A stretch of DNA of 64,000 bases, from the NCBI RefSeq assembly GCF_004346685.1, contig NZ_SMCO01000014.1:26657-90656 (forward strand). The letters are read 5' to 3'. The notes below the pieces were generated by a model, which made no database searches, was not told the origin of the DNA, and saw only the letters and a program-made list of their open reading frames with translations. Source of the stretch: Sulfurirhabdus autotrophica. GTDB lineage: Bacteria; Pseudomonadota; Gammaproteobacteria; Burkholderiales; SMCO01. A program made the translations under genes and the position numbers. This document shows positions 20,495 through 30,995 of this stretch, one piece after another. Numbering within the stretch: the stretch's first letter is position 1; every line of letters begins with the position of its first letter.

Positions 20495-21139
20495 ATGTCG
20501 TTAGGACTTGTCGGTCGAAAGATTGGCATGACTCGAGTATTTACAGATGATGGTACTTCCATTCCTGTAACAGTGCTCGACATGTCAAATAATCGCGTAA
20601 CACAAATTAAAACATCTGAAAATGATGGTTATTCGGCTGTACAGTTGGCTTTTGGTAGCCGGCGTGTAAGTCGTGTAGCAAAACCTCAGGCTGGTCATTT
20701 TGCGAAAGCAGGTGTAGAAGCTGGTCGTGGTTTAAAAGAATTCCGTCTGAATGCAAAAGACGTAGGCGAATTGCAGGCTGGAAGTGTTGTAAGCGTCGAT
20801 GTTTTTCAAGTTGGTCAAATAGTTGATGTAACAGGGACGACCCAGGGTAAGGGTTTTACTGGTGCAATTAAACGTCACCATTTTAGTTCTAACCGTGCAA
20901 GTCACGGTAACTCCGTATCGCATAATTCCGCAGGTTCAATTGGACAGGCGCAAGATCCTGGCCGTGTTTTTCCAGGCAAGCGTATGGCGGGCCATTACGG
21001 AAATGTTCAGCGTACAGTGCAAAATTTGGAAATTGTGCGTATTGATACTGAGCGCCAATTGCTGCTGATTAAAGGTGCTATCCCAGGTTCTAAGGGTGGT
21101 GATGTGATTGTACGCCCTGGTATCAAGGTAGGTGCATAA
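20495..21139 (+). CDS. rplC: 50S ribosomal protein L3
   Basis: L3 is an early assembly protein that reaches toward the peptidyl transferase centre. The 214-aa product begins [16 protein letters not shown], and the extension around residues 125-165 ([35 protein letters not shown]) includes the glutamine of the GQ motif usually methylated by PrmB. Its TAA overlaps the ATG of rplD by one base. The own promoter between rpsJ and rplC makes it the first gene of a separate transcript. Confidence 0.98.
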   Translation: MSLGLVGRKIGMTRVFTDDGTSIPVTVLDMSNNRVTQIKTSENDGYSAVQLAFGSRRVSRVAKPQAGHFAKAGVEAGRGLKEFRLNAKDVGELQAGSVVSVDVFQVGQIVDVTGTTQGKGFTGAIKRHHFSSNRASHGNSVSHNSAGSIGQAQDPGRVFPGKRMAGHYGNVQRTVQNLEIVRIDTERQLLLIKGAIPGSKGGDVIVRPGIKVGA

Positions 21140-21759
21140 TGGATCTAAAGCTTATAAATGATAAAGGTGAGTCAACCGCAACAGTAGCAACTTCTGATGA
21201 GTTGTTTGCGCGTGAATATAACGAAGCGCTGATTCATCAAGTAGTAGTCGCGTATCAAGCAAACGCGCGCAGTGGAAACCGAGCGCAGAAGGGTCGGTCT
21301 GAAGTTGCAAAAAGCACGCGTAAGCCTTGGCGTCAAAAGGGAACGGGTCGTGCAAGGGCGGGTATGGCTTCTAGCCCATTGTGGAGAGGGGGTGGTAAAA
21401 CTTTCCCAAGTAGCCCGGATGAGAATTTCAGTCATAAAGTAAACCGTAAAATGTACCGTGCTGGTGTGGCTTCAATACTGTCTCAGTTAGCCCGTGAAGG
21501 ACGTTTGTCAGTAGTTGAAGACTTTAAGGTTGATTTGCCAAAGACAAAATTGCTAGAGAAGAAAATCAAAGGCATGGGGATGGATGATGTGATGATCATC
21601 ACGGACACTTTTGATGAAAATCTTTACTTGTCTTCACGAAATCTACACAACGTTCTAATCGTTGAAGCAAAGCATGCTGATCCTGTAAGTTTGGTGCGCT
21701 TTAGTAACGTTATTGTGACGCGTAATGCAGTGAAGTTGATTGAGGAGATTTTGCTATGA
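21139..21759 (+). CDS. rplD: 50S ribosomal protein L4
   Basis: L4 lines the exit tunnel and in E. coli represses the S10 operon at both transcription and translation. The 206-aa product has the tunnel loop [17 protein letters not shown] and [14 protein letters not shown], the usual macrolide-region residues. It starts at the last base of the rplC stop codon and overlaps rplW by 4 bases (ATGA), which suggests coupled translation. Confidence 0.98.
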   Translation: MDLKLINDKGESTATVATSDELFAREYNEALIHQVVVAYQANARSGNRAQKGRSEVAKSTRKPWRQKGTGRARAGMASSPLWRGGGKTFPSSPDENFSHKVNRKMYRAGVASILSQLAREGRLSVVEDFKVDLPKTKLLEKKIKGMGMDDVMIITDTFDENLYLSSRNLHNVLIVEAKHADPVSLVRFSNVIVTRNAVKLIEEILL

Positions 21760-22067
21760 ATTCCGTTCAGGTGACTCAAGAGCGTTTGATGCAAGTGTTG
21801 CTTGCTCCGCAAATCTCTGAAAAAGCAACTTATATTGCTGATAAGAACGAACAGGTTATATTTCGTGTTGTCCCAGATGCAACTAAGCCTGAAATCAAGG
21901 CGGCTGTTGAACTGCTGTTCAAGGTTGAAGTAGACAATGTTCAGGTTGCGAATGTTAAGGGTAAATCCAAACGCGCGGGTAAGTTTATAGGCAAGCGTAA
22001 AGACTGGAAAAAGGCTTACGTATGTCTTAAGCCTGGCCAGGAAATCAGCTTTGTAGCTGGCGAGTAG
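21756..22067 (+). CDS. rplW: 50S ribosomal protein L23
   Basis: L23 sits at the tunnel exit and docks trigger factor and SRP. The 103-aa product shows [21 protein letters not shown] and the RNA-binding loop [21 protein letters not shown]. The ATG overlaps the rplD stop (ATGA). It is about normal length and unremarkable. Confidence 0.97.
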   Translation: MNSVQVTQERLMQVLLAPQISEKATYIADKNEQVIFRVVPDATKPEIKAAVELLFKVEVDNVQVANVKGKSKRAGKFIGKRKDWKKAYVCLKPGQEISFVAGE

Positions 22068-22078
22068 GGGATAAAAAT

Positions 22079-22903
22079 ATGGCTATTGTTAAATTAAAAC
22101 CGACCTCACCAGGTCGACGCGCTCAAGTTAAAGTTGTAACGCCCGGTTTGCATAAAGGTAAGCCGCATGCTCCCTTGCTTGAAAGTCAGTCAAAACATGC
22201 CGGCCGTAATCATAATGGTCGTATAACTGTTCGTCACCAAGGTGGTGGACATAAACAGCATTATCGGCTCGTTGACTTCAAGCGCAATAAAGACGGTGTC
22301 GTCGCAAAAGTAGAACGGATTGAATACGATCCAAACAGAACTGCTAACTTGGCTCTGTTATGCTATTTGGATGGTGAGCGTCGCTATATTATTGCTCCGC
22401 GGGGTGTTTCTGCTGGTATGCAGCTTGTTTCTGGTTCAGATGCGCCTATCAAGGTTGGTAATGCGCTACCTTTGCGAAATATTCCGGTTGGTTCGACGAT
22501 ACATTGCGTCGAAATGCAGCCAGGTAAGGGTGCGCAGATTTCTCGTTCAGCTGGTACATCTGTGCAATTGCTTGCTAGAGATAGCAGTTATGCGCAACTC
22601 CGATTACGTTCGGGTGAGATTCGTAAGGTTCACGTAGATTGCCGAGCTACCATTGGTGAAGTGGGCAATGAAGAGCATTTTCTGCGTTCAATTGGTAAGG
22701 CTGGTGCTGTAAGGTGGCGTGGTGTGCGTCCAACAGTTAGGGGTGTTGTTATGAACCCTGTTGATCACCCGCATGGTGGTGGTGAAGGTAAAACAGCCGC
22801 CGGTCGTGATCCTGTTAGTCCATGGGGCACTAAGACTAAGGGTTACCGTACTCGTCGCAATAAACGTACTACCGGCATGATCGTCCGCCGTCGTAGCACA
22901 TAA
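22079..22903 (+). CDS. rplB: 50S ribosomal protein L2
   Basis: L2 is a core 50S protein needed for subunit joining and peptidyl transfer. The 274-aa product carries the conserved C-terminal loop [18 protein letters not shown] with the essential histidine, and the N-terminal [26 protein letters not shown] site precedes the ATG. The gene is in the middle of the S10 operon. Confidence 0.98.
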   Translation: MAIVKLKPTSPGRRAQVKVVTPGLHKGKPHAPLLESQSKHAGRNHNGRITVRHQGGGHKQHYRLVDFKRNKDGVVAKVERIEYDPNRTANLALLCYLDGERRYIIAPRGVSAGMQLVSGSDAPIKVGNALPLRNIPVGSTIHCVEMQPGKGAQISRSAGTSVQLLARDSSYAQLRLRSGEIRKVHVDCRATIGEVGNEEHFLRSIGKAGAVRWRGVRPTVRGVVMNPVDHPHGGGEGKTAAGRDPVSPWGTKTKGYRTRRNKRTTGMIVRRRST

Positions 22904-22916
22904 GGAGTAAGAGATA

Positions 22917-23192
22917 ATGGCTCGTTCAATTAAAAAAGGTCCATTTGTTGATGCACACTTGCTCAAGAAGATTGAGACAGTTCGTGCAACAAATGATAAG
23001 CGTCCTGTGAAGACATGGTCACGTCGTTCTACGGTTTTGCCTGATTTTGTCGGCTTGACTATCGCTGTTCATAATGGGAAGCAGCATATACCGGTATTTG
23101 TTTCGGAAAACATGGTTGGTCACAAGTTAGGTGAGTTTTCCTTGACGAGAACCTTTAAAGGCCATGCTGCAGATAAAAAAGCGAAGAGATAG
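22917..23192 (+). CDS. rpsS: 30S ribosomal protein S19
   Basis: S19 binds 16S rRNA in the head next to S13. The 91-aa product begins [16 protein letters not shown] and has the typical [14 protein letters not shown] and [15 protein letters not shown] segments. TAAGGAGTAAGAG directly before the ATG is a strong ribosome site that overlaps the rplB stop codon. Confidence 0.98.
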   Translation: MARSIKKGPFVDAHLLKKIETVRATNDKRPVKTWSRRSTVLPDFVGLTIAVHNGKQHIPVFVSENMVGHKLGEFSLTRTFKGHAADKKAKR

Positions 23193-23198
23193 GGGCTG

Positions 23199-23531
23199 AT
23201 GATGAGAGTTTCTGCTATATTACGCGGCACAAGGTTGTCAGCTCAAAAAGGTCGTTTGGTTGCGGACCAGGTTCGCGGTTTGCCAGTTGATCGTGCGCTG
23301 AATATTCTGGCTTTTAGCCCTAAGAAAGGTGCTGCCATAATCAAGAAAGTGCTCGAATCTGCGATAGCAAATGCTGAGCATAATGAAGGTGCGGATATTG
23401 ATGAACTTAAGGTTCAAACAATTTTAGTGGATGAAGGGTCTTCCCTCAAACGCTTTACTGCTCGAGCCAAAGGTCGTGGTAATCGAATTCTTAAACCCAC
23501 GTGCCACATTACCGTGACTGTCGGCGATTAA
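23199..23531 (+). CDS. rplV: 50S ribosomal protein L22
   Basis: L22 spans all 23S rRNA domains and its beta hairpin lines the exit tunnel. The product is 110 aa from the first of two adjacent ATG codons (109 from the second at 23202). It shows [19 protein letters not shown] and the tunnel hairpin [20 protein letters not shown], the macrolide-sensitive form with no insertion. Confidence 0.97.
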   Translation: MMRVSAILRGTRLSAQKGRLVADQVRGLPVDRALNILAFSPKKGAAIIKKVLESAIANAEHNEGADIDELKVQTILVDEGSSLKRFTARAKGRGNRILKPTCHITVTVGD

Positions 23532-23541
23532 AGGAAAGAAA

Positions 23542-24252
23542 ATGGGACAAAAGATTCATCCAATAGGTTTTCGCCTTAGCGTTCTGAAAAATTGGTCTTC
23601 CAAATGGTATGCAAGCAGTAAAAATTTTGCAACCATGTTGAATGAAGATATCAAAGTTCGTTCATTTCTTAAGGCTAAATTATCACATGCCTCAGTTGGG
23701 AAGATTGTAATTGAACGCCCTGCAAAAAATGCACGGATTACTATTTATAGTGCAAGACCGGGCGTTGTAATTGGTAAAAAAGGTGAAGATATTGAGTCAC
23801 TGAAAACACAATTGCAAAAAATGTTAGGTGTTCCAGTTCATCTTAATATCGAAGAAATTCGTAAACCTGAAATTGATGCCCAGTTGATTGCTGAAAGTAT
23901 AGCGACGCAGTTGGAAAAACGGATCATGTTTCGTCGCGCAATGAAACGTGCTATGCAAAATGCAATGCGTTTAGGTGCACAGGGAATAAAAATTCAAAGT
24001 TCAGGTCGTCTGAACGGAATTGAGATTGCTAGAAGAGAGTGGTATAGAGAAGGACGTGTGCCACTGCAGACTTTACGAGCAGATCTGGATTATGGTTTTG
24101 CTGAAGCAAAAACCACCTATGGCATTATTGGTGTGAAAGTTTGGGTGTTCAAGGGTGTTGTTTTGGGTAAAGGTGAATTACCAGTAGCGCCGGCTGTTGA
24201 ACCAGAAAGAAAACCTCGGAAGTCAGGAGCTAAACATGCTACAGCCAGCTAG
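23542..24252 (+). CDS. rpsC: 30S ribosomal protein S3
   Basis: S3 lies at the mRNA entry channel and contributes helicase activity with S4. The 236-aa product has the KH domain with the GXXG loop [10 protein letters not shown] and the C-terminal segment [19 protein letters not shown] [20 protein letters not shown]. The last 17 bases overlap the start of rplP, which keeps the two reading frames coupled. Confidence 0.98.
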   Translation: MGQKIHPIGFRLSVLKNWSSKWYASSKNFATMLNEDIKVRSFLKAKLSHASVGKIVIERPAKNARITIYSARPGVVIGKKGEDIESLKTQLQKMLGVPVHLNIEEIRKPEIDAQLIAESIATQLEKRIMFRRAMKRAMQNAMRLGAQGIKIQSSGRLNGIEIARREWYREGRVPLQTLRADLDYGFAEAKTTYGIIGVKVWVFKGVVLGKGELPVAPAVEPERKPRKSGAKHATAS

Positions 24253-24652
24253 AAGAAAATACCGTAAAGAGCATAAGGGCCGTAACACTGGCGTGGCTAC
24301 TCGCGGTGCAAAAGTAAGTTTTGGTGAGTTTGGTCTTAAAGCAGTTGGTCGTGGACGTTTGACAGCACGCCAAATTGAGGCTGCTCGTAGAGCAATGACT
24401 CGTCACATTAAACGTGGTGGCAGAATTTGGATTCGTATTTTCCCTGATAAGCCAATTTCACAGAAACCAGCTGAAGTTCGTATGGGTAATGGTAAGGGTA
24501 ATCCTGAATACTATGTTGCAGAAATTCAACCCGGTAAAGTGTTGTACGAAATGGACGGTGTTGATGAAGCACTTGCTCGCGAAGCTTTTCGCTTGGGTGC
24601 TGCAAAACTGCCAATTCAAACGACCTTTGTTGTTCGTCAGGTAGGAAGTTAA
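24236..24652 (+). CDS. rplP: 50S ribosomal protein L16
   Basis: L16 organises the A site and the base of the central protuberance. From ATG 24236 ([16 protein letters not shown]) it is 138 aa, the family length, with AGGAGCTAAAC as ribosome site inside rpsC. It overlaps the end of rpsC by 17 bases. The segment [19 protein letters not shown] and the arginine hydroxylated by YcfD in E. coli lie in a conserved region ([12 protein letters not shown]). Confidence 0.97.
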   Translation: MLQPARRKYRKEHKGRNTGVATRGAKVSFGEFGLKAVGRGRLTARQIEAARRAMTRHIKRGGRIWIRIFPDKPISQKPAEVRMGNGKGNPEYYVAEIQPGKVLYEMDGVDEALAREAFRLGAAKLPIQTTFVVRQVGS

Positions 24653-24656
24653 AAAT

Positions 24657-24851
24657 ATGAAAGCTGCTGAATTTAGAAGTAAGTCGGTAGAAGACTTAAA
24701 TAAAGAATTGGTTGAATTGCTTAAAGCTCAATTTGGTTTGCGTATGCAGTTTGCTACACAGCAATTGAGTAAATCCAGTGAATTGCGTAATGTACGCAAA
24801 GACATAGCGCGAGTACGCACCATTCTTACTGAAAAGGCGATAATAGCATGA
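24657..24851 (+). CDS. rpmC: 50S ribosomal protein L29
   Basis: L29 sits beside L23 at the tunnel exit. The 64-aa protein is two long helices with the conserved [24 protein letters not shown] first helix and [13 protein letters not shown] second helix. The end overlaps the ATG of rpsQ by 4 bases (ATGA-type). Confidence 0.96.
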   Translation: MKAAEFRSKSVEDLNKELVELLKAQFGLRMQFATQQLSKSSELRNVRKDIARVRTILTEKAIIA

Positions 24852-25114
24852 ACGTCGAAGTTAAAGTTAAGCGTACGCTAACTGGCAAAGTTGTAAGTGA
24901 TAAAATGGATAAAACAGTTACTGTATTGGTGGAACGCAAAGTAAAGCATCCATTGTTAGGTAAAGTTATTCGTCGTACAAAGAAATATCATGCTCATGAT
25001 GAGTCTAATGAGTTTCATGAGGGTGATCTTGTTTTGATCGAAGAATGTCGTCCAATGGCAAAGACCAAAACCTGGAAAGTAAGCAAACTGGTTGAGAAAA
25101 GTAAACTGATTTAA
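24848..25114 (+). CDS. rpsQ: 30S ribosomal protein S17
   Basis: S17 is a primary 16S-binding protein of the OB fold. The 88-aa product has [34 protein letters not shown] and the end [17 protein letters not shown]. After this gene the operon is interrupted by a 150-base spacer with its own promoter and RNA structure before rplN. Confidence 0.97.
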   Translation: MNVEVKVKRTLTGKVVSDKMDKTVTVLVERKVKHPLLGKVIRRTKKYHAHDESNEFHEGDLVLIEECRPMAKTKTWKVSKLVEKSKLI

Positions 25115-25117
25115 TGC

Positions 25118-25146
25118 TTGCTTAGCAGGCAAATACACGCTATAAT
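25118..25146 (+). promoter_or_regulatory. sigma70-type promoter upstream of rplN
   Basis: TTGCTT (25118-25123), exact 17-bp spacer and perfect TATAAT (25141-25146), directly after the rpsQ stop. It would give a transcript with a leader of about 110 nt before rplN and separate the spc genes from the S10 genes. Confidence 0.65.
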
Positions 25147-25176
25147 CTCGCTTTTAAATGTGCACCTCTGCGAGTA

Positions 25177-25245
25177 AACCACGCAGTGGTTCCAAAACTG
25201 TCCGTCGGACTGATTTGTATGCTGCGTGTTTTCAGCATTAGACGG
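25177..25245 (+). ncRNA. structured leader upstream of rplN (candidate)
   Basis: Three helices can form: AACCAC/GTGGTT with a 3-nt loop (25177-25191), ATGCTG (25219-25224) with CAGCAT (25233-25238), and CCGTC (25202-25206) with GACGG (25241-25245) enclosing the second. The last arm ends 7 bases before the TTGGAG ribosome site of rplN. A regulatory leader is inferred from position and nested pairing only. Confidence 0.4.
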
Positions 25246-25264
25246 AATAAGTTGGAGAAATAAA

Positions 25265-25633
25265 ATGATTCAAATGCAATCAAAGCTGGATGTTGCTGAT
25301 AATACTGGTGCACGTACTGTTCAGTGTATTAAAGTATTAGGCGGATCCAAGCGTCGTTATGCCGGTATCGGCGATATCATCAAAGTCACTATTAAAGATG
25401 CTGCCCCCCGCGGTCGTGTTAAGAAAGGTGAAATTTACAGTGCGGTAGTAGTGCGCACTGCTAAAGGTGTTCGTCGTCCTGATGGCTCTCTTATCAAATT
25501 CGATGCAAATGCAGCTGTACTTCTTAATGCAAAGCTTGAGCCAATTGGTACGCGTATTTTTGGCCCAGTTACACGTGAATTACGTACTGAGCGTTTTATG
25601 AAGATCGTATCGCTGGCACCAGAAGTGCTGTAA
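25265..25633 (+). CDS. rplN: 50S ribosomal protein L14
   Basis: L14 forms intersubunit bridges and binds the silencing factor RsfS. From ATG 25265 ([18 protein letters not shown]) it is 122 aa, the standard size; longer in-frame starts lie in the leader. The segments [16 protein letters not shown] and [12 protein letters not shown] are typical. TTGGAGAAATAAA is the ribosome site. It is first in the unit rplN-rplX-rplE-rpsN and onward. Confidence 0.97.
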   Translation: MIQMQSKLDVADNTGARTVQCIKVLGGSKRRYAGIGDIIKVTIKDAAPRGRVKKGEIYSAVVVRTAKGVRRPDGSLIKFDANAAVLLNAKLEPIGTRIFGPVTRELRTERFMKIVSLAPEVL

Positions 25634-25642
25634 GGAGGAAGT

Positions 25643-25960
25643 GTGAATAAAATTCGAAAGGGTGATGATGTGGTCATTATCACGGGAAAAGATAAGGGAA
25701 AGCGCGGAACAGTTCTGCAGATGCTGGATCTCGACCGAATTCTGGTTGAAGGTGCTAATAAAGTTAAGAAGCATCAAAAACCAAATCCTATGAAAGGTTC
25801 AACTGGTGGCATTGTTGAAAAAGAGATGCCACTACACATTTCAAATGTGGCTTTATTTAATCCGGCCACCCAAAAAGCCGATCGCGTTAGTATTAAGGTG
25901 TTGGAAGATGGACGTAAAGTACGTGCTTTCAAATCTAACGGCGAAATATTGGATGTGTAA
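25643..25960 (+). CDS. rplX: 50S ribosomal protein L24
   Basis: L24 is an assembly initiator of the KOW fold. The 105-aa product begins with GTG at 25643 ([20 protein letters not shown]), and TAAGGAGGAA just upstream is a strong ribosome site that overlaps the rplN stop. The KOW motif [12 protein letters not shown] and [14 protein letters not shown] are conserved. Confidence 0.96.
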   Translation: MNKIRKGDDVVIITGKDKGKRGTVLQMLDLDRILVEGANKVKKHQKPNPMKGSTGGIVEKEMPLHISNVALFNPATQKADRVSIKVLEDGRKVRAFKSNGEILDV

Positions 25961-25969
25961 GGAGTAGAT

Positions 25970-26509
25970 ATGTCACGCTTTCAAGATTATTACAAAGAAA
26001 CAATCGTTCCTGAGCTGGTTAAACAGTTTGGGTATAAGTCAGTAATGGAAGTTCCTCGCATTGAAAAAATCACGCTCAATATGGGTGTTGGTGAAGCGGT
26101 TGCTGATAAGAAAGTTATGGAATTTGCAGTTGGTGATATGCAAAAAATTGCAGGTCAAAAACCGGTTGTTACAAAATCCAGGAAATCAATTGCTGGTTTT
26201 AAAATTCGTGATGATTATCCTATCGGATGCATGGTTACGTTACGCAGGCACCAGATGTATGAATTTCTAGATCGCCTGGTTACTATTGCAATTCCTCGTG
26301 TGCGCGATTTTAGGGGAATTTCAGGTAAATCTTTTGACGGTCGCGGTAATTATAATATGGGCGTCAAAGAACAGATTATTTTTCCTGAAGTTGAATACGA
26401 TAAAATTGATATGTTGCGTGGTATGAATATCAGTATTACTACCAGCGCTAAGACAGATGAGGAGGGTCGTGCCCTTCTAGCTGCCTTTAAATTTCCTTTC
26501 AAGAACTGA
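25970..26509 (+). CDS. rplE: 50S ribosomal protein L5
   Basis: L5 binds 5S rRNA and contacts P-site tRNA. The 179-aa product has [18 protein letters not shown] and the segment [17 protein letters not shown], both family hallmarks. In E. coli the S8 repressor site overlaps the rplE start; here only 9 bases separate rplX from rplE, and I did not find a clear S8 site by eye. Confidence 0.97.
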   Translation: MSRFQDYYKETIVPELVKQFGYKSVMEVPRIEKITLNMGVGEAVADKKVMEFAVGDMQKIAGQKPVVTKSRKSIAGFKIRDDYPIGCMVTLRRHQMYEFLDRLVTIAIPRVRDFRGISGKSFDGRGNYNMGVKEQIIFPEVEYDKIDMLRGMNISITTSAKTDEEGRALLAAFKFPFKN

Positions 26510-26516
26510 GGCTGAT

Positions 26517-26822
26517 ATGGCAAAGATGTCTTTGATTAACCGTGATCTGAAAAGACGTAACACGGTTGAAAAATACGCAGCTAAACGTGCTGAACTTATT
26601 GCAATTGTAAACAATTCTAAATTGACAGATGAAGAGCGTTTTGCTGCTCGTCTGAAAATTCAGCAATTGCCACGAAATGCTAGTCCAGTTCGTTTGAGAA
26701 ATCGTTGTGCACTTACTGGGCGTCCAAGAGGCGTATATCGGAAGTTTGGTTTAGGTCGTATTAAACTTCGTGAATTTGCGATGCGTGGCGAAGTGCCAGG
26801 CATGGTTAAAGCTAGTTGGTAA
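26517..26822 (+). CDS. rpsN: 30S ribosomal protein S14
   Basis: S14 completes the 30S head. The 101-aa product is the long form without the four zinc cysteines (one cysteine only, in [17 protein letters not shown]), the common type in proteobacteria. The gene lies 7 bases after rplE with overlapping ribosome signal GAGGCTGAT. Confidence 0.97.
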   Translation: MAKMSLINRDLKRRNTVEKYAAKRAELIAIVNNSKLTDEERFAARLKIQQLPRNASPVRLRNRCALTGRPRGVYRKFGLGRIKLREFAMRGEVPGMVKASW

Positions 26823-26835
26823 CGGGAGAGAAATT

Positions 26836-27231
26836 ATGAGTATGAGCGATCCTATTGCCGATATGTTGACGCGAATCCGTAACGCGCAGCGTTCGGAAAA
26901 AGTAAATGTTGCTATGCCTTCATCAAAAGTGAAAGTATCAATAGCTCAAGTTTTAAAAGACGAGGGTTATATTGATGGCTTTGCAGTACGTGATGAAGAT
27001 GGTAAGCCTATTTTAGAAATTGGCTTGAAATATTATGCTGGGCTGCCAGTTATTGAGAAAATTGAACGTGTAAGCCGCCCAGGTTTGCGTGTTTATAAGG
27101 GCAGCCAGGAAATACCAAAGGTGATGAATGGCCTTGGTATTGCGATTGTATCAACATCGAAGGGTGTTATAACAGATCGTAAGGCGCGTGCTACCGGAAT
27201 CGGTGGTGAAGTTCTTTGTATTGTTGCGTGA
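26836..27231 (+). CDS. rpsH: 30S ribosomal protein S8
   Basis: S8 is a central 16S-binding protein and, in E. coli, the repressor of the spc operon. From ATG 26836 the product is [18 protein letters not shown], 131 aa; a second in-frame ATG follows two codons later and is the start in some relatives. The C-terminal signature [17 protein letters not shown] [20 protein letters not shown] is present. GGGAGAGAA is the ribosome site. Confidence 0.97.
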   Translation: MSMSDPIADMLTRIRNAQRSEKVNVAMPSSKVKVSIAQVLKDEGYIDGFAVRDEDGKPILEIGLKYYAGLPVIEKIERVSRPGLRVYKGSQEIPKVMNGLGIAIVSTSKGVITDRKARATGIGGEVLCIVA

Positions 27232-27242
27232 TGGAGTAAAGT

Positions 27243-27776
27243 ATGTCACGAGTCGCTAAAAATCCTATTACGGTACCGGCAAATGTAGAAGTCACTTTAA
27301 GTGCTTCTGAAATTTCGGTTAAGGGCCCTCTCGGCACATTGGTTCGTAAAATGTCTCCTGATGTTTCAATTGATCGCGAAGGTGATTTATTGCAATGCAA
27401 GGCGGTAAATGAAACTAATTTGGCAAATGCTATGTCTGGAACCATGCGTTCACTAGTTGCAAATATGGTTCAGGGTGTAAGTGTTGGTTATGAGCGTAAA
27501 CTGACTTTGGTGGGTGTTGGATATCGTGCTCAGGCTGCAGGAGATACGCTTAATTTGACTTTGGGTTTTTCTCACCCGGTTGCTCACAAAATGCCAGCTG
27601 GCATTCAGGTAACTACCCCTACACAAACTGAAGTTTTGATTAAGGGTGTTGATAAGCAAGTGGTTGGTCAAGTTGCCGCAGATATTAGAGCTTATCGCCG
27701 TCCTGAACCTTATAAAGGTAAAGGTGTGCGCTACGCTGATGAAGTGGTTAAGTTGAAAGAAACCAAGAAGAAATAA
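27243..27776 (+). CDS. rplF: 50S ribosomal protein L6
   Basis: L6 supports the sarcin-ricin loop and factor binding. The 177-aa product begins [17 protein letters not shown] and ends with the conserved [16 protein letters not shown] motif and a lysine-rich tail. Two internal L6 repeats are visible. The ribosome site is TGGAGTAAAGT. Confidence 0.97.
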   Translation: MSRVAKNPITVPANVEVTLSASEISVKGPLGTLVRKMSPDVSIDREGDLLQCKAVNETNLANAMSGTMRSLVANMVQGVSVGYERKLTLVGVGYRAQAAGDTLNLTLGFSHPVAHKMPAGIQVTTPTQTEVLIKGVDKQVVGQVAADIRAYRRPEPYKGKGVRYADEVVKLKETKKK

Positions 27777-27791
27777 TTAGGGGCTAAGATT

Positions 27792-28145
27792 ATGGATAAG
27801 AAGCAAACTCGTTTGCGCAGAGCACGTAAAACTCGTGCCAAAATCGCTGAGTTGCATATGGTACGTTTGTCTGTTCATCGTACAAATTCTCATATATATG
27901 CACAGATCATCGATCAGAATGGTAATAAAGTTCTGGCAAGTTCATCAACGCTTGATGTCGTTGTGCGTAAAGAGATGCCTAATGGTGGAAATACACAAGC
28001 TGCTACCAGTATTGGTAAAAGCATTGCTGAAAAAGCAAAGAGCCTGGGTATCGTAAAGGTTGCATTTGACCGTTCCGGTTTTAAGTATCACGGTAGAATT
28101 AAAGCTTTGGCTGAAGCTGCTCGTGAAAGCGGTTTGGAATTTTAG
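27792..28145 (+). CDS. rplR: 50S ribosomal protein L18
   Basis: L18 ties 5S rRNA to the large subunit. The 117-aa product has a basic N-terminus ([16 protein letters not shown]), [16 protein letters not shown] and the C-terminal [20 protein letters not shown]. Its spacing of 15 bases from rplF and 12 bases from rpsE is ordinary. Confidence 0.97.
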   Translation: MDKKQTRLRRARKTRAKIAELHMVRLSVHRTNSHIYAQIIDQNGNKVLASSSTLDVVVRKEMPNGGNTQAATSIGKSIAEKAKSLGIVKVAFDRSGFKYHGRIKALAEAARESGLEF

Positions 28146-28157
28146 ACGGGGTTTATA

Positions 28158-28664
28158 ATGGCGAAATTCGAAAAGCAAGAAACGACTGATGGATTGCGCG
28201 AGAAAATGGTTCAGGTTAATCGCGTAACAAAAGTTGTTAAAGGTGGACGTATTCTTGGCTTTGCTGCTTTGACGGTGGTTGGAGATGGCGATGGAAGTAT
28301 CGGTATGGGAAAGGGTAAATCCCGTGAAGTGCCGGTAGCAGTCCAAAAAGCTATGGATGAAGCGCGTCGAAAGCTTGTAAAGGTTAATTTGAAGAATGGT
28401 ACATTGCATCATGCTGTAGTGGGTACGCACGGCGCTGCTAAAGTATTTATTCAACCTGCATCTGAAGGTACTGGTATTATTGCAGGCGGACCAATGCGCG
28501 CAATATTTGAAGTTATGGGTGTCCATAATGTGCTGGCAAAATGCATTGGTTCAACTAATCCTTACAATGTTGTTCGTGCAACCATTAATGGTTTGGTTTC
28601 CATGAATACTCCCTCAGAAATTGCTGCTAAACGTGGCAAATCTATTGAAGAAATAATGGAGTAA
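28158..28664 (+). CDS. rpsE: 30S ribosomal protein S5
   Basis: S5 acts in mRNA entry and decoding accuracy. The 168-aa product has the double-stranded RNA-binding fold with [19 protein letters not shown] and [20 protein letters not shown], and the loop [14 protein letters not shown]. No resistance-type change (spectinomycin loop VKGGR) is seen. Confidence 0.97.
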   Translation: MAKFEKQETTDGLREKMVQVNRVTKVVKGGRILGFAALTVVGDGDGSIGMGKGKSREVPVAVQKAMDEARRKLVKVNLKNGTLHHAVVGTHGAAKVFIQPASEGTGIIAGGPMRAIFEVMGVHNVLAKCIGSTNPYNVVRATINGLVSMNTPSEIAAKRGKSIEEIME

Positions 28665-28668
28665 ATTG

Positions 28669-28869
28669 ATGGCTACTACCAAAAAGAATGCTAATAAAAT
28701 GGTTAAAGTAACGCTTGTAAAAAGTGTTATTGGAACCAAGAAATCTCATATAGCTTGTGTGCGTGGCTTAGGGTTGCGTCGCACTAATCATACTGTTGAA
28801 TTGGTTGATACACCTTCAGTTCGTGGCATGATTAATAAGGTTTACTACCTGGTGAAATGCGAGGGTTAA
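28669..28869 (+). CDS. rpmD: 50S ribosomal protein L30
   Basis: L30 is a small globular 50S protein. From ATG 28669 it is 66 aa ([19 protein letters not shown]); a TTG just upstream is in frame but unneeded. The signature [25 protein letters not shown] is cut here as [18 protein letters not shown] and NHTVEL. rplO begins at the very next base after the stop. Confidence 0.96.
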   Translation: MATTKKNANKMVKVTLVKSVIGTKKSHIACVRGLGLRRTNHTVELVDTPSVRGMINKVYYLVKCEG

Positions 28870-29304
28870 ATGGAACTGAATACAATTAAACCTGCCGAAG
28901 GCAGTAAGCAGGAAAGAAGGCGTGTAGGTCGTGGTATTGGATGTGGATTTGGTAAAACTTCTGGACGTGGTCATAAGGGCCAGAAGTCACGCGCTGGTGG
29001 ATTTCATAAGGTTGGCTTTGAAGGCGGACAGATGCCTTTGCAACGTCGCTTGCCTAAGCGTGGTTTCAAATCCCTTACAAGAGATGATACCGCTGAAGTT
29101 CGTTTGTCAGAATTACAAAACCTGCCAGTAGATACGGTAGACTTGCTAGTTTTGAAGCAGGCTGGGATTATTTCTGGAAAAGCGCTTGCTGCAAAGGTTT
29201 TTATGTCTGGTGAACTGACACGTGCACTTAAATTGCAAGGTGTTTTAACGACCAAAGGTGCGCGTCAAGCAATTGAAAGTGCCGGTGGCAGTGTTTCTGA
29301 ATAA
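28870..29304 (+). CDS. rplO: 50S ribosomal protein L15
   Basis: L15 is a late assembly protein with an extended basic N-terminus. The 144-aa product has [20 protein letters not shown] followed by [19 protein letters not shown] and a globular C-terminal domain. The ATG abuts the rpmD stop, so translation probably depends on coupling; GAGGG within the end of rpmD can serve as ribosome site. Confidence 0.97.
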   Translation: MELNTIKPAEGSKQERRRVGRGIGCGFGKTSGRGHKGQKSRAGGFHKVGFEGGQMPLQRRLPKRGFKSLTRDDTAEVRLSELQNLPVDTVDLLVLKQAGIISGKALAAKVFMSGELTRALKLQGVLTTKGARQAIESAGGSVSE

Positions 29305-29312
29305 GGTCTATT

Positions 29313-30638
29313 TTGGCAACTGATAATCCTAAGCTTGGTTCGGCAGATAAGATGGGCGATCTGAAAAGACGTCTATGGTTTGTTCTGCTTGCATTGATCG
29401 TTTATAGAATTGGTGCTCATATTCCAGTGCCTGGGATTGATCCGGTTGCCCTTGAATCCCTGTTTCGTTCCCAACAAGGTGGCATATTGGGAATGTTTAA
29501 TATGTTTTCTGGAGGAGCTCTTTCACGCTTTACTGTTTTTGCATTAGGTATCATGCCGTATATTTCTGCATCGATTATTATGCAATTGCTGACGGTTGTT
29601 TCGCCACAGTTGGAGCAACTGAAGAAAGAAGGTGAAAGTGGTCGTAAAAAGATTACTCAATATACCCGTTACGGTACGGTATTCCTAGCGATTTTTCAGG
29701 GTTTTGGTATCGCAATTGCACTCGAATCGCAACCTGGCCTGGTTTTAGAGGCGGGGATGATGTTTCGCTTAACTACGCTTGTTACTTTAGTGACCGGCAC
29801 CATGTTTTTAATGTGGTTGGGTGAACAAATTACTGAGAGGGGTATTGGTAACGGTATTTCCTTGATTATTTTTGCTGGTATTGTAGCAGGCTTGCCTCAT
29901 GCAATTGGCGGTACTTTGGAATTGGCAAGGACAGGTGCTTTTTCGATCCCATTAGTTTTAATCTTATTCGTAGGCGCAATTGCTGTTACTGCATTTGTGG
30001 TTTTTGTTGAACGTGGACAACGCAAAATATTGGTTAACTATGCCAAAAGACAGGTTGGACGTAAAGTATATGGTGGGCAAAGCTCTCATCTACCGTTGAA
30101 GTTAAATATGGCTGGTGTAATCCCACCCATTTTTGCTTCAAGTATTATTTTATTTCCGGCTACGCTTGCTGGCTGGTTCGGAAGTAATGAAAATATGAGT
30201 TGGCTTAAAGATTTTGGCTCTACATTATCACCTGGGCAGCCGCTGTATGTCCTTTTGTATGCATCTGCTATTGTTTTCTTTTGCTTTTTTTATACGGCTT
30301 TAGTGTTTAACCCTAAAGAAACGGCTGAAAATTTGAAGAAGAGTGGAGCTTTTGTACCCGGTATTCGACCAGGTGAACAAACGTCGCGCTATATTGACAA
30401 GATTATGAGTCGTCTGACTTTAATCGGTGCAATATATATTACATTAGTCTGTTTGCTACCTGAGTTTTTAATTGTTAAGTTTAATGTTCCATTCTATTTT
30501 GGTGGTACATCGCTTTTAATTATTGTTGTAGTGACGATGGACTTTATGTCACAAGTTCAAGCTTATGCCATGTCAAAGCAGTATGACAGTTTGCTAAAAA
30601 AGGCGAACTTTAAAGGTGGTGGTTTCATTTCTCGTTAA
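29313..30638 (+). CDS. secY: preprotein translocase subunit SecY
   Basis: SecY is the pore of the Sec translocon in the inner membrane and partners SecE (3579-3926). The 441-aa product has ten predicted membrane helices, the start [20 protein letters not shown] and the plug region near [19 protein letters not shown]. It also has the cytoplasmic loop [18 protein letters not shown] and the C-terminal loop [18 protein letters not shown]. The start is TTG at 29313 ([10 protein letters not shown]) with AAGG upstream; an internal ATG at residue 14 would also keep all helices. Confidence 0.97.
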   Translation: MATDNPKLGSADKMGDLKRRLWFVLLALIVYRIGAHIPVPGIDPVALESLFRSQQGGILGMFNMFSGGALSRFTVFALGIMPYISASIIMQLLTVVSPQLEQLKKEGESGRKKITQYTRYGTVFLAIFQGFGIAIALESQPGLVLEAGMMFRLTTLVTLVTGTMFLMWLGEQITERGIGNGISLIIFAGIVAGLPHAIGGTLELARTGAFSIPLVLILFVGAIAVTAFVVFVERGQRKILVNYAKRQVGRKVYGGQSSHLPLKLNMAGVIPPIFASSIILFPATLAGWFGSNENMSWLKDFGSTLSPGQPLYVLLYASAIVFFCFFYTALVFNPKETAENLKKSGAFVPGIRPGEQTSRYIDKIMSRLTLIGAIYITLVCLLPEFLIVKFNVPFYFGGTSLLIIVVVTMDFMSQVQAYAMSKQYDSLLKKANFKGGGFISR

Positions 30639-30686
30639 TATTTGATTTGCGTAGTATTTAATACGCTTTGATTGGTGAAGGTTTGA

Positions 30687-30905
30687 ATGGCAAAAGAAGA
30701 TACGATACAGATGCAAGGGGAGGTAGTGGAAAATCTTCCGAACGCAACCTTTCGTGTCAAACTGGAAAATGGTCACGTTGTGTTAGCGCATATTTCTGGA
30801 AAAATGCGAATGCACTACATTCGAATTCTGCCTGGTGATAAAGTCACTGTTGAGTTGACTCCTTATGACTTATCCAGAGCAAGAATTACTTTCAGAGCTA
30901 AATAA
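30687..30905 (+). CDS. infA: translation initiation factor IF-1
   Basis: IF-1 occupies the A site during initiation. The 72-aa OB-fold protein begins [20 protein letters not shown] and contains [20 protein letters not shown] and [19 protein letters not shown], nearly invariant in bacteria. Placement between secY and rpmJ is typical of betaproteobacteria and many gram-positives, but not of E. coli. Confidence 0.98.
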   Translation: MAKEDTIQMQGEVVENLPNATFRVKLENGHVVLAHISGKMRMHYIRILPGDKVTVELTPYDLSRARITFRAK

Positions 30906-30995
30906 TTTGTAAGTTAAACCTTGCATTGACGTGTAACTGGATTGTATTTCTGGTTACAAATAATGAAGGGGATTTTTCCCTTAAAGGAGTTTTAA

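Noticed and set aside
27945..28526. 193-codon minus-strand frame across rplR and rpsE
   Set aside because: It crosses two real ribosomal genes, has no start signal, and its residue make-up looks random.
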